A DNA stretch of 35,052 nucleotides, from contig CAIJPN010000203.1 of assembly GCA_903822545.1 (NCBI GenBank), forward strand, positions 1 through 35,052, in the 5' to 3' direction. The notes under the pieces are model-generated. The model saw only the letters and a list, made by a program, of their open reading frames with translations. It was not told the origin of the DNA and searched no databases. Shown here piece by piece: positions 15,803-24,069 of the stretch (positions are counted from its first letter, which is position 1; every line of letters starts with the position of its first letter). Both the position numbers and the translations under genes were made by a program. The DNA is from an uncultured Anaerolineae bacterium (GTDB taxonomy: Bacteria; Chloroflexota; Anaerolineae; Anaerolineales; Villigracilaceae).

Positions 15803-16927
15803 ATGCGTGGAGGTTTCTGGCGTCATTTTGACTTCTGGTTACTCGGGGCGGTCATCATCCTGGTCATTATTGGCATTACAATGATTCGTTCTGCCATTGC
15901 TGGTAATTTTGAATTAACCACCACCACTCCGCTCGTCAATCGCCAGATCATATTTGCCGTTATCGGTTTGGTTGTCTTGCTGGTAACTGCCAGCATCGAT
16001 TACCGCACCTGGGCATCTACCAGCCGCCTGTTGTATATCGGTATCATCACAGCCCTGGTGGCCCTGAATATTATCGGTGGAGCCCTGTTCGGCTCGGCGC
16101 GCTGGTTCCAGACCGCCCTGGTCAACATCCAGCCTTCTGAATTTGCCAAAATTGTCATGATCCTGGTAATGAGCAACTATTTTGCCAATCACCTGCATGA
16201 GATGGATAACCCGCGCTATACCATCCAGAGCTTTTTGATGATGATGGGGATCACCGTCTGGGTGTTGCTACAGCCTAACCTGAGCACATCCATTGTGCTG
16301 GTCATGCTTTGGGCCGTTCTGCTGTGGATGGCCGGACTGCCGCTGAAACACCTCGCCGTTTACGGGGTGAGCGGCATCCTGGCAATTGCCATCACCTTCC
16401 CAACGCTGGTGGAACTGAAAATCATCCAGGATTACCAGCTCAAGCGTATCTTGAACTTTGTCGCCCCCGATGAAAATGCCCGCTATGGTGAAATTTACAA
16501 TATCCAGCAGGCACTCATCTCCATCGGCTCTGGTGGGCTGTTCGGCGAGGGCTATGGACATGGCTCCCAGGTGCAGTTGCGCTTCCTGAAAGTGCGTTGG
16601 TCCGACTTTATCTTCTCCACCACGGCCCACGAACTTGGGTTTATCGGCGCGGTGATCATTATCCTGCTGGTGGCCTTTGTAGTCTTCCGCTGCCTGTGGG
16701 CCGCCCGGAATGCGCGTGATGCCTACGGCTCACTGGTCTGCTATGGCGTCGCCACACTTATTGCCTTCCAGGCCTTCGTCAATATTGGCGTCAACCTCAA
16801 GCTGATGCCCGCCACTGGTCTCACCTTGCCATTTGTCAGCTACGGTGGCAGTTCACTCGTCGCCAACCTGATCGCCATTGGCCTGGTTGAAAGCGTTGTG
16901 ATGCGCCATAAGGCACTTGAGTTGTAA
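15803..16927 (+). CDS. rodA: Peptidoglycan polymerase RodA (SEDS family)
   Basis: Membrane glycosyltransferase that polymerises lipid II and partners with PBP2. The 374 residues carry about ten membrane helices. Hallmarks are GSARWFQ, NIQPSEFAKI, the catalytic-Asp region RWSDFIFSTTAHELGFIGA, and the C-terminal MPATGLTLPFVSYGGSS. RodA is preferred over FtsW because of the mreBCD-mrdA context. No clear ribosome-binding site precedes the ATG at 15803, and a 53-bp gap follows minE. Confidence 0.92.
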   Translation: MRGGFWRHFDFWLLGAVIILVIIGITMIRSAIAGNFELTTTTPLVNRQIIFAVIGLVVLLVTASIDYRTWASTSRLLYIGIITALVALNIIGGALFGSARWFQTALVNIQPSEFAKIVMILVMSNYFANHLHEMDNPRYTIQSFLMMMGITVWVLLQPNLSTSIVLVMLWAVLLWMAGLPLKHLAVYGVSGILAIAITFPTLVELKIIQDYQLKRILNFVAPDENARYGEIYNIQQALISIGSGGLFGEGYGHGSQVQLRFLKVRWSDFIFSTTAHELGFIGAVIIILLVAFVVFRCLWAARNARDAYGSLVCYGVATLIAFQAFVNIGVNLKLMPATGLTLPFVSYGGSSLVANLIAIGLVESVVMRHKALEL

Positions 16928-17000
16928 GTGGAAAGCGATGGGTGGTAAGAACAGCCACCATCCCCAATACTTTCCACTTTCCACTTTTCACTTACCACTG
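16926..17000. repeat. Short-word inverted repeat between rodA and gltX
   Basis: Perfect arms AAGTGGAAAG (16926-16935) and CTTTCCACTT (16970-16979) enclose a smaller GGTGG/CCACC dyad. They are followed by further TTTCCAC and TTTTCAC words to about 17000. The first arm overlaps the last codon of rodA. In character it resembles the GATTGCTGATTG dyad at 4993-5054. Confidence 0.6.
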
Positions 17001-17015
17001 TTTTTGGAGGCTTCT

Positions 17016-18500
17016 TTGTCTGATCTTCCCCCCGTCCGCGTCCGCTTTGCCCCATCTCCCACCGGGCGTATGCATCTCGGCTCAGCCCGCACCGCCCTCT
17101 ACTGCTACCTGCTCGCCCGTCGCACTGCTGGGACTTTCATCCTGCGCATCGAAGATACCGACCGCAAGCGTTACGTGGAAGGCGCGGAGCAGGAACTCAT
17201 CGACGGCCTGCACTGGCTCGGCCTGAACTACGATGAAGGCCCCGATATCGGCGGCCCCTCCGGCCCCTACCGCCAGACCGAGCGCCGCGCCATCTACCAG
17301 AAATGGGCTGATAAGCTCGTTGAAGACGGGCACGCCTTCCATTGCTTTTGCACCGCCGAGCGGCTCGAACAGGTGCGCCAGGAGCAGCAAAAGAACAAAC
17401 AAAACCCGCGCTACGATGGCACCTGCCGCAGCATCCCACTCTCAGAAGCCAAGAAGCGCGTCGCTGCCGGGGAAAAGCACGTCATCCGCTTCAAAATGCC
17501 CACCGAAGGCGAAACCCGCGCCGTAGATGTCATGCGCGGCGAAATTACCTGGCAGAACAAAGACCTCGATGACACCGTCCTGCTCAAATCGGACGGCCTG
17601 CCCACCTATCACCTGGCCGCCATGACCGATGACTACGAAATGCGCATCACCCACGTCATCCGTGGCTCCGAGTGGCTCTCCACCTTCCCGGTGCATGTCA
17701 ATGTTATCCGCGCCCTGGGCTGGCCCGAACCCACCTGGATGCATCTTTCGGTATTCCTCAAACCCAGCGGCAAAGGCAAAATGTCCAAGCGCGAAGCCGC
17801 CGACGCCATAAAAGATGGCCACTCCATCTTCGTCATGGACTTAAAAGACCTCGGCTACACCCCCGAAGGCGTTCTCAACTGGATCGTGCTGATGGGCTGG
17901 GGCGTGGCCGAAGACGATGTGATGACCCTCGACCAGATGGTCGAACGCTTCAGCATTAACAACCTTAACCCCTCGCCAGCTGCCATCAACTTTACCAAGC
18001 TTGACCACTTTAACGGTACCCACATCCGCCTGATGAGCACAGAAGAACTGGCGGGGCGCATCAAGCCCTTTTTCGAAAGGGCCGGTTACAGCGTAGACGA
18101 AGGGATTCTTCTCAAGCTGACGCCTTTAATCCGCGAGCGGCTCGTCACGCTGGATGACAGCATCCCCTTTGGCGGATTTTTCTTCCAGCCGACAGTTTCC
18201 CCCGCCGCCGCTGACCTGATTGCCAAAGACCTGACGCCCGCCCAATCTGCCGAAGTTGCCCGCCGCAGCCTCGATATTCTCTCCAAACTCCCCGATCTAT
18301 CCCATGCCTCGGCAGAGCCGCCCATGCGCCAGTATGTGGAAGAATCGGGGTTGCAGCCCAACCAGGTTTTTGGAATCCTGCGCGTGGCGGTGACGGGTCA
18401 AAAGGTCAGTCCACCGCTTTTCGAGAGTATGGAAATCATCGGGCGCGAAAAAGTTCTGGAGCGTGTCCAAAACGCCATCAAACTGCTCGAATCACTCTAA
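17016..18500 (+). CDS. gltX: Glutamate-tRNA ligase
   Basis: Charges tRNA-Glu with glutamate. It has the class I signatures: PSPTGRMHLGSARTALY (HIGH-type motif, H20 to S23) and GKMSKREAA (KMSKR, 255-259). Length is 494 residues, typical for bacterial GltX. The start is TTG at 17016, preceded by GGAGG with 5-nt spacing; the longer frame reads through the repeat after rodA. Because glnS is present nearby, this enzyme need not mischarge tRNA-Gln, but its specificity cannot be read from the sequence. Confidence 0.95.
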   Translation: MSDLPPVRVRFAPSPTGRMHLGSARTALYCYLLARRTAGTFILRIEDTDRKRYVEGAEQELIDGLHWLGLNYDEGPDIGGPSGPYRQTERRAIYQKWADKLVEDGHAFHCFCTAERLEQVRQEQQKNKQNPRYDGTCRSIPLSEAKKRVAAGEKHVIRFKMPTEGETRAVDVMRGEITWQNKDLDDTVLLKSDGLPTYHLAAMTDDYEMRITHVIRGSEWLSTFPVHVNVIRALGWPEPTWMHLSVFLKPSGKGKMSKREAADAIKDGHSIFVMDLKDLGYTPEGVLNWIVLMGWGVAEDDVMTLDQMVERFSINNLNPSPAAINFTKLDHFNGTHIRLMSTEELAGRIKPFFERAGYSVDEGILLKLTPLIRERLVTLDDSIPFGGFFFQPTVSPAAADLIAKDLTPAQSAEVARRSLDILSKLPDLSHASAEPPMRQYVEESGLQPNQVFGILRVAVTGQKVSPPLFESMEIIGREKVLERVQNAIKLLESL

Positions 18501-18523
18501 ACCGGCCAAGGGAGCGGCCAAAA

Positions 18524-19534
18524 ATGAGCGTGAAAAAACTGGCAGAACATCAACTCGATACGCAGGATGTGCGGATTTTTTGCGGTCAGTCTCACCCCGT
18601 CCTGGCGCAAAGCATCGCCGACGATCTGGGTGTGCCTCTGGAAAAAACCCATTTCAGACGCTTTGGCAATGATTGCCTCGAAGTTCAGTTAGGGGCCAGC
18701 GTGCGCTCTCGAACGGTCTACATTGTGCAAACGGTCAGCAAACCAGTTGACCAGCACCTGATGGAACTGTTGGTGATGCTTGATATTGCCCGCAGCGCCG
18801 GGGCGGTCAATATTCACGCCATCATCCCCTATTTTGCCTACGCCCGCTCTGACAAAAAAGATGCTCCCCGCATCTCCATCACCGCCCGCCTGGTGGCCGA
18901 CCTGTTGAAGACTGCTGGCGCGACCCATATTATGACGATGACCCTGCACTCGCCGCAAGTCCACGGCTTTTTCAGCGTTCCCACTGATGTATTGACTGCC
19001 CGCAAAGATATTGCCCGCTATTTCCAAAACAATGACAAATATGATTTGTCCCAAACCGTTGTAGTTTCCCCCGATGTTGGCCATGCTAAATCGGCCACCC
19101 GCTTTGCTGAAATGCTCAACTTGCCGGTGTTGGCAGCCAGCAAAGAGCGCATTTCAGACACTGAAGTGAAAGTAGGGGGGTTGCCGGATGAAGCTGTGCG
19201 CAAGTACCAGCGTGCGCTGGTGTACGACGATGAAATCTCAACCGGTGGCTCAATTTTTGCAGTTTCGCAGGAACTTGCCAGGCTGGGTATCAAAGAGATC
19301 ATTCCTATTTGCACACATGGCGCTTTTTCGAGCGAAACCTTCGAGCGGCTGGGGCAGCTTCCTGAAATTGTTGAAATCGTTGCCACCGACACCCTGCCCA
19401 TGCCAAAGAATCCCCCTCCACACCTGACCATTCGACCCGTGGCGCATATCTTTGGCGAAGCCATCTGGCGGAATGCTACCCGCCAGTCGATTGGCGAGCT
19501 GTTTACAGGTTGGAAAGACCTGGATGATATTTAA
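18524..19534 (+). CDS. prs: Ribose-phosphate pyrophosphokinase (PRPP synthetase), divergent
   Basis: Makes PRPP from ribose 5-phosphate and ATP for nucleotide, His and Trp synthesis. Both phosphoribosyltransferase-like domains are present: the N-terminal IPYFAYARSDKKDAPRISIT with TMTLHSPQVHGFF, and the PRPP loop VYDDEISTGGS (usually VDDxxDTGGT). The flexible catalytic loop, often DKRR, is replaced by SKERISD, and SPDVGHAKSATRFAE replaces SPDxGGxxRAR. It is therefore a divergent member, and allosteric control may differ. 336 residues is slightly longer than usual. It lies 23 bp after gltX and ends at a strong terminator. Confidence 0.88.
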   Translation: MSVKKLAEHQLDTQDVRIFCGQSHPVLAQSIADDLGVPLEKTHFRRFGNDCLEVQLGASVRSRTVYIVQTVSKPVDQHLMELLVMLDIARSAGAVNIHAIIPYFAYARSDKKDAPRISITARLVADLLKTAGATHIMTMTLHSPQVHGFFSVPTDVLTARKDIARYFQNNDKYDLSQTVVVSPDVGHAKSATRFAEMLNLPVLAASKERISDTEVKVGGLPDEAVRKYQRALVYDDEISTGGSIFAVSQELARLGIKEIIPICTHGAFSSETFERLGQLPEIVEIVATDTLPMPKNPPPHLTIRPVAHIFGEAIWRNATRQSIGELFTGWKDLDDI

Positions 19535-19561
19535 CCCGGCTGGCCGCCTGGCGTACTTTGC

Positions 19562-19613
19562 AAACAAAAAAGGTGACAGTCACCCGCTAAAGTGACTGCC
19601 ACCTTTTTTGTTT
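19562..19613. terminator. Bidirectional terminator between prs and glnS
   Basis: 22-bp arms 19562-19583 and 19592-19613 with one mismatch. The core GGTGACAGTCAC is flanked by A6 and T6 tracts, so it works in both directions between convergent prs and glnS. The mismatch becomes a G-U pair on the minus-strand RNA. Confidence 0.9.
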
Positions 19614-19618
19614 AGTTC

Positions 19619-21328
19619 TTACTGATTGTTGATCTTTGCCCAGGTGTCTCTTAGCCCCACTGTGCGGTTGAAGACAGGTTTGCCGGGCTGCGAGTCCAGA
19701 TCGGTACAGAAATAGCCGGTGCGCTCAAACTGGATTTTCTCACCAGCTTTGACATTATCCAGCGCTGGTTCGACAAAAGCATCCGTCACCACTTCCAGTG
19801 AAGCCGGGTTGATGATGCTCTGCAGGTCATCGCCCACATCCGGGTTTTCGACAGTAAACAACCGGTCGTACAACCGCACTTCGGCTTTTATGGCATGCTG
19901 CGCCGAAACCCAGTGGATCGTTGATTTGACTTTGCGCCCGTCTGGGGCGTCGCCGCCCTTTGTAGCCGGGTCATATGTGGCGTGGACTTCAACCACATTC
20001 CCGGCCTCGTCCTTCACCACGCTGGTGCAGCGCACCAGGTAGGCATAGCGCAGGCGCACTTCATTGCCCGGGAACAGGCGGAAATACTTGGGCGGCGGCA
20101 CTTCGCGGAAATCATCCTGTTCGATGTAAACCACCCTCGAGAACGGCACCTTGCGCGTCCCGGCGGAGGGGTCTTCCGGGTTGTTGACCGCGTCCATTTC
20201 CTCGACCAAATCATCCGGGTAATTATCGATCACCAGCTTGAGCGGTTTCAGCACCGCCATGCGTCGCAGGGCGATTTTGTTGAGCGTATCGCGGATGATG
20301 GCATCAAACTGCGCCATTTCGACCCAGCTATCATTCTTGGTTTCGCCGGTGCCGGTCACAAAGTCGATGATGGCCTCGGCGGGCACACCGCGCCGCCGCA
20401 GGCCGCGCAGCGTTGTCAGGCGCGGGTCATCCCAGCCGCTGACAATGCCCGTTTCGACGAGTTTGCGCACCTTGCGCTTGCTCATCATGGCGTAAGTCAG
20501 GTTCAGGCGCGAAAACTCGATCTGGCGGCTGGGAAAAGCCTCCAGCTTTTGCAAAAACCACTCATACAGCGGGCGGTGGATGATGTATTCGTTGGAGCAC
20601 AGCGAATGGGTCACCCCTTCCATCGAGTCGTTCTGCCCGTGCGACCAGTCGTACATCGGGTAAATGTGCCACTTATCGCCGGTGCGGTGATGGTGAACGT
20701 GCATGATGCGGTACATGACCGGGTCGCGCAGCAAGATGTTCGGGTTGGCCATGTCGATTTTGGCGCGCAGCACACGGCTGCCCTCGGCGAACTCGCCGTT
20801 TTTCATCCGTTCCAGCAGGTCGAGACTTTCTTCCACGGGGCGATTCCGGTATGGAGAATCGGTGCCCGGCTTCAGGGCAGATTCCGTTTCACTCCACTTT
20901 GTACCCTTGGGCAGCGTCCCGCGGCTGGCGCTCATCTCTTCCTGGGTCTGATCGTCAACGTAGGCCAGCCCCATTTTAACGAGACGCACCGCCCAGTCGT
21001 AGAGCAGGTCAAAGTAATCAGAAGCGAAAGTCACCTTGGCCCACTTAATCCCCAGCCACGAAGCGTCATCTTCGATGGCTTCCACATACTCGGTGCCTTC
21101 TTTGGATGGGTTTGTGTCGTCAAAACGGAGATACAGCTCGCCACCGAACTCTTTGGCGGTGAAATAATCGATCAGGAAGGCCTTGACGTGCCCGATGTGC
21201 AGGTAGCCGTTCGGCTCGGGTGGCAGTCGGGTGCGGACATAGGTGTAGCGGCCATTTTTCAAATCTTCGGCCACGGCCTCGCGGATGAAAGCGGGCAGGC
21301 GGGAAGTGGGAGTTTCAGTGGGTTCCAT
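19619..21328 (-). CDS. glnS: Glutamine-tRNA ligase
   Basis: Charges tRNA-Gln directly with glutamine. Class I signatures are [16 protein letters not shown] (HIGH at 44-47) and [12 protein letters not shown]. The C-terminal beta-barrel anticodon-binding region is present ([18 protein letters not shown]). The start is ATG at 21328 (569 residues), with AAAGGA upstream; a longer frame to 21460 adds an unlikely N-terminus and runs into the divergent gene. GlnRS in bacteria is thought to derive from eukaryotes by transfer, and many bacteria instead use GatCAB. A tRNA-Gln(CUG) gene lies about 480 bp away on the other strand. Confidence 0.96.
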   Translation of the reverse strand: MEPTETPTSRLPAFIREAVAEDLKNGRYTYVRTRLPPEPNGYLHIGHVKAFLIDYFTAKEFGGELYLRFDDTNPSKEGTEYVEAIEDDASWLGIKWAKVTFASDYFDLLYDWAVRLVKMGLAYVDDQTQEEMSASRGTLPKGTKWSETESALKPGTDSPYRNRPVEESLDLLERMKNGEFAEGSRVLRAKIDMANPNILLRDPVMYRIMHVHHHRTGDKWHIYPMYDWSHGQNDSMEGVTHSLCSNEYIIHRPLYEWFLQKLEAFPSRQIEFSRLNLTYAMMSKRKVRKLVETGIVSGWDDPRLTTLRGLRRRGVPAEAIIDFVTGTGETKNDSWVEMAQFDAIIRDTLNKIALRRMAVLKPLKLVIDNYPDDLVEEMDAVNNPEDPSAGTRKVPFSRVVYIEQDDFREVPPPKYFRLFPGNEVRLRYAYLVRCTSVVKDEAGNVVEVHATYDPATKGGDAPDGRKVKSTIHWVSAQHAIKAEVRLYDRLFTVENPDVGDDLQSIINPASLEVVTDAFVEPALDNVKAGEKIQFERTGYFCTDLDSQPGKPVFNRTVGLRDTWAKINNQ

Positions 21329-21429
21329 AGTGACGTCCTTTTCACGTATAATTTCAAAATAATGGATTGCTGGCGCAAGCGCAGCGCAAGAAATAACCTG
21401 TTTATTATAACAAACCGAACCGAGGCAAA

Positions 21430-21750
21430 ATGACTGAACCAACCCCCAATCGCAGCACATTTTATGGAACTTATTTCGACCGCGACTCTGTCCTGCGGCT
21501 GGAAAAGTGGTCGCGCATCCTGGCCTGGGCCATCCTGGCGATGTATTTGCTCCAGGCTGCTTATGATGGCGGCAACTCCATCTATAACGCCATTGCCAGC
21601 AATTCCTGGCTGGATATGTATTTTGTTTTTAACACATTTTCCCGGCCGTTACAGGGTGCATTGCTTTTCGTAGTGTTGCAAATGGTTGGCAAAGGCCTGC
21701 TCATCCTGATGGACATCGAAGAAAACACCCGCCGCGCCATCCGAAAATAA
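21430..21750 (+). CDS. Small membrane protein of unknown function
   Basis: 106 residues, divergent from glnS with a 101-bp gap. It has a charged N-terminus ([19 protein letters not shown]), two predicted membrane segments ([16 protein letters not shown] and [19 protein letters not shown]) and a short basic tail (ENTRRAIRK). No family is recognised. The coding character and spacing look genuine, but no strong ribosome-binding site is visible. Confidence 0.65.
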   Translation: MTEPTPNRSTFYGTYFDRDSVLRLEKWSRILAWAILAMYLLQAAYDGGNSIYNAIASNSWLDMYFVFNTFSRPLQGALLFVVLQMVGKGLLILMDIEENTRRAIRK

Positions 21751-21762
21751 AAAACTCGGCCC

Positions 21763-21791
21763 TTGCCTTATCCTGTCGGGCATGTTAAAAT
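21763..21791 (+). promoter_or_regulatory. Promoter of tRNA-Gln
   Basis: TTGCCT (21763-21768) and TAAAAT (21786-21791) are separated by 17 bp, about 20 bp before the tRNA 5' end. Confidence 0.6.
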
Positions 21792-21811
21792 ACCGCCCGC
21801 TCGAATATTAT

Positions 21812-21882
21812 TGGGGGCTCGTCTAACGGCAGGACGATTGACTCTGGATCAATTAGTAGTGGTTCGAATCCATTGCCCCCAG
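21812..21882 (+). tRNA. tRNA-Gln (CUG)
   Basis: 71-nt cloverleaf with acceptor stem TGGGGGC/GCCCCCA and a U1-A72 pair typical of tRNA-Gln. The anticodon loop CTCTGGA (CUG) is closed by ATTGA/TCAAT. The T-loop is GGTTCGAATCC and the discriminator is G. CCA is not encoded. Confidence 0.95.
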
Positions 21883-21896
21883 CTGCCGAAACACCT

Positions 21897-21940
21897 TCGC
21901 GCCCGCATAGCCAATCACTGGCGCGGGCGCGAGTGATTTT
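21897..21940 (+). terminator. Terminator-like hairpin after tRNA-Gln
   Basis: Perfect 10-bp arms TCGCGCCCGC (21897-21906) and GCGGGCGCGA (21923-21932) are followed by GTGATTTTTAT. It separates tRNA-Gln from cofE, whose ATG is 16 bp further on. Confidence 0.65.
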
Positions 21941-21955
21941 TATGGACTGGAACTT

Positions 21956-22792
21956 ATGCCGCCACTCATACTCACCCCCCTCCCCAATATTCCCCTTATC
22001 CGCCCGGGCGACAACCTGGCGGATATTCTTCTTAACGCTCTCGCTGTTGAAAAAATCCAGTTGCAGGATGGCGATATCCTGGTGCTGGCGCAAAAAATCG
22101 TCAGCAAGGCCGAAAACCGGCTGGTAAACCTCGCCACCGTCGCGCCCTCCCCCGCCGCCCTGGAGCTGGCTGCCCAAACCGGGAAAGACCCCCGTCTGAC
22201 AGAGCTGCTGTTGCGCGAGAGCAACGAAGTGCTGCGTGCCCGCATCGGCAGCGCCATCGTCGAACATCGCCTGGGCTTCGTCTGCGCCAACGCTGGCATC
22301 GACCACTCCAACGTTGAACCGGCCCCTCACCCTCCGCCCTCCCCCAAAGGGGGAGGGGACTTTCTCCCCTCTCCCTTTGGGAGAGGGGTCGGGGGTGAGG
22401 GCGAAGACTGGGTGCTGCTGCTCCCCGAAAATCCCGACCAATCTGCCGCCGAAATCCGCGCCAACCTCGAAGCCGCCTCCGGCGCAAAACTGGGCGTGAT
22501 GATCATAGATTCGCACGGGCGCGCCTGGCGGCTGGGCACAGTCGGCGTGGCGATTGGCCTGAGCGGCCTGCCCGGCCTGATCGACGAACGTGGCTGGCAG
22601 GATTTATTCGGGTACACCCTTCAAATCACAATCGTGGGCGTGGCCGATGAGCTGGCCGCCGCTGCCAGCCTGGTAATGGGCCAGGCTGCTGAGGGCACCC
22701 CCGCCATCCACGTGCGCGGATTCCCCTACCCGCTGCGCGAAGGCTCACTCAAAGAACTTCTCCGGCCAAAAGACCAGGATATGTTCAGGTGA
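21956..22792 (+). CDS. cofE: Coenzyme F420-0:L-glutamate ligase with in-frame repeat insertion
   Basis: Adds gamma-linked glutamates to F420-0 using GTP. Recognisable motifs are the N-terminal PLIRPGDNLADIL, DILVLAQKIVSKAE near residue 40, GFVCANAGIDHSNV near 115, VMIIDSHGRAWRLGTVGVAIG and VADELAAAASLVMGQA. Residues 123-149 (Pro/Gly-rich, PSPKGGGDFLPSPFGRGVGG in the middle) have no counterpart in the family. They are exactly encoded by a palindromic repeat at 22322-22402. Removing them would join NAGIDHSNVEP to EDWVLLLPENP, which is the family sequence. The frame stays open, so the enzyme may tolerate the insert in a loop. No fused FbiB-type nitroreductase domain is present; that activity is encoded separately two genes on. 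No clear ribosome-binding site is visible. Confidence 0.93.
   Translation: MPPLILTPLPNIPLIRPGDNLADILLNALAVEKIQLQDGDILVLAQKIVSKAENRLVNLATVAPSPAALELAAQTGKDPRLTELLLRESNEVLRARIGSAIVEHRLGFVCANAGIDHSNVEPAPHPPPSPKGGGDFLPSPFGRGVGGEGEDWVLLLPENPDQSAAEIRANLEAASGAKLGVMIIDSHGRAWRLGTVGVAIGLSGLPGLIDERGWQDLFGYTLQITIVGVADELAAAASLVMGQAAEGTPAIHVRGFPYPLREGSLKELLRPKDQDMFR
22322..22402. repeat. Palindromic repeat (CCCTCACC...GGTGAGGGC) inside cofE
   Basis: 81 bp (27 codons) with outer arms GCCCCTCACCC and GGGTGAGGGC and two inner hairpins of the CCCTCCCCC-AAA-GGGGGAGGG and CTCTCCC-TTT-GGGAGAG type. Related copies are at 7085, 24739 and 34963. It is read in the frame GCC CCT CAC. Confidence 0.9.
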
Positions 22793-22870
22793 ACCCTGGC
22801 CCAAACTAACGCGAATCTCATGCTTGTTTGGTAAATTTAATCCCATGTTCACCCAAAAACGGAGTTAACC

Positions 22871-23263
22871 ATGAAAAACTTCCCTGAGAAATTTGCCGAC
22901 TTGCTCAAACCCGAAACCAAAGCCTTTGTTTTCATTGCCACCACCATGGCTGACGGCTCACCGCAGGTCACCCCCGTCTGGTTTGACGCTGACGATGAGC
23001 ATATCATTATCAATACCGCCGTTGGGCGTATCAAGGATCGCAACCTGCAAGCCCGCCCCAAAGTGGCCCTTGCCATCGTCGATCCCGCTGATCCCTACCG
23101 CTACATCCAGGTGCGCGGCCAGGTGGTCGAGCGCATCACTGACGGCGCCGATAAGCAAATGGATACGCTCTCCATCAAATACACCGGCAAACCCTGGGAT
23201 CTGCCCGCCGGTCAACAGCGCGTTATCTTCAAAATCAAAGCCACCCGATTCGATGAGCATTAA
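22871..23263 (+). CDS. PPOX-class F420-dependent oxidoreductase (split-barrel flavoprotein)
   Basis: 130-residue pyridoxamine-phosphate-oxidase-like fold protein. It begins MKNFPEKFADLLKPETKAFV and has the typical TTMADGSPQVTPVWFDADDE, VGRIKDRNLQARPKVALAI and YIQVRGQVVERITDGAD. Relatives such as mycobacterial Rv1155 and Rv2074 bind F420 and reduce small molecules such as biliverdin. FMN binding is an alternative. The setting within an F420 biosynthesis cluster supports F420. It has GGAG upstream of the ATG, 78 bp after cofE. Confidence 0.88.
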   Translation: MKNFPEKFADLLKPETKAFVFIATTMADGSPQVTPVWFDADDEHIIINTAVGRIKDRNLQARPKVALAIVDPADPYRYIQVRGQVVERITDGADKQMDTLSIKYTGKPWDLPAGQQRVIFKIKATRFDEH

Positions 23264-23289
23264 GCAAAATAGGGATATTTTGCATTCCA

Positions 23290-23907
23290 ATGGAAAAGCT
23301 GGATTCAGCCGCCCTGCATCAATTCATCCGCACCCGGCGCTCGGTGCGGCGCTTCGATTCTCGCCCGGTGGAAAAATCCACCCTGCTGCGCATCCTGCAA
23401 ACGAGCATCTCTGCCCCGTCAGCGCACAACCGGCAGCCCTGGCGCTTCGTGGTGCTTGAAAATCCCGAAACGCGCGCCAAACTGGCCGCCGCCATGGGAC
23501 ACGAATTCCGCCACGACCTGACCCGCGATGGCTTCTCGCCCGAAGAAGTGGAAACGCGCGTCAAACGCTCCTACCAGCGCATCACCGATGCCCCGGTCGC
23601 CATCATCCTGTGCGCCGACCTGGCCGAAGGCGACCAGTACGACGACAACGACCGCGCCATGGCAGATTACACCATGCTGGTGCAAGATGTGACCCTGGCA
23701 GGCGGAACCCTGTTGCTGGCCGCCCACGCCGAAGGGCTGGCGGGCGTCTGGGTGTGCGCGCCGTTGTTCGCCCAGGCTACCGTGCGCCACGAACTGGGCC
23801 TGCCCGACCACTGGGAGCCGCTGGCAATGATCCAGCTTGGCTACCCGGCCAAAATCCCCGAGTCCCCCGCGCGCAAGGGGTTAGAAGCGGTGGTGAAATA
23901 CGTCTGA
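23290..23907 (+). CDS. Nitroreductase-family flavoprotein, probable stand-alone dehydro-F420 reductase
   Basis: 205 residues of the FMN-dependent nitroreductase fold. RTRRSVRRFDSRPVE and SAPSAHNRQPWRFVV at the N-terminus form the FMN phosphate site; AEGLAGVWVCAPLFA and MIQLGYPAKIPE are at the end. This matches the C-terminal domain of mycobacterial FbiB, which reduces dehydro-F420 made from phosphoenolpyruvate. Stand-alone nitroreductases with that role are known in Thermomicrobia. Its place between cofE and cofD makes this the likeliest function, though other nitroreductase activities cannot be excluded. It follows the PPOX gene by 26 bp. Confidence 0.85.
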   Translation: MEKLDSAALHQFIRTRRSVRRFDSRPVEKSTLLRILQTSISAPSAHNRQPWRFVVLENPETRAKLAAAMGHEFRHDLTRDGFSPEEVETRVKRSYQRITDAPVAIILCADLAEGDQYDDNDRAMADYTMLVQDVTLAGGTLLLAAHAEGLAGVWVCAPLFAQATVRHELGLPDHWEPLAMIQLGYPAKIPESPARKGLEAVVKYV

Positions 23908-24069
23908 AGGTAGACAATATAAACACATCCTGAACAAAACCGTTTTCTTGGCCTGGCAATCTGCTCACGCATAGAGGCTGTTGCCCGTCAACGCATCATC
24001 TTCAAGCATTACGTAACTCGCTTAAAGACGAACATCGCTTTCGAGAAGAATCTGCATCCTACTCCACAG

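Noticed and set aside
21329-21429. Divergent promoters between glnS and the small membrane protein
   Set aside because: TATAAT-like boxes exist on the minus strand (21404-21409) but no acceptable -35 spacing was found, so the call would be weak.
19982-21433. 483-residue plus-strand open frame opposite glnS
   Set aside because: It is antisense to a clear GlnRS, has no domain or ribosome-binding site, and shows the His/Arg/Val-rich composition expected of a shadow frame in GC-rich DNA.
23908-24069. Possible small gene between the nitroreductase and cofD
   Set aside because: No frame with a ribosome-binding site or plausible composition was found in this 162-bp gap; nothing else was seen in it.
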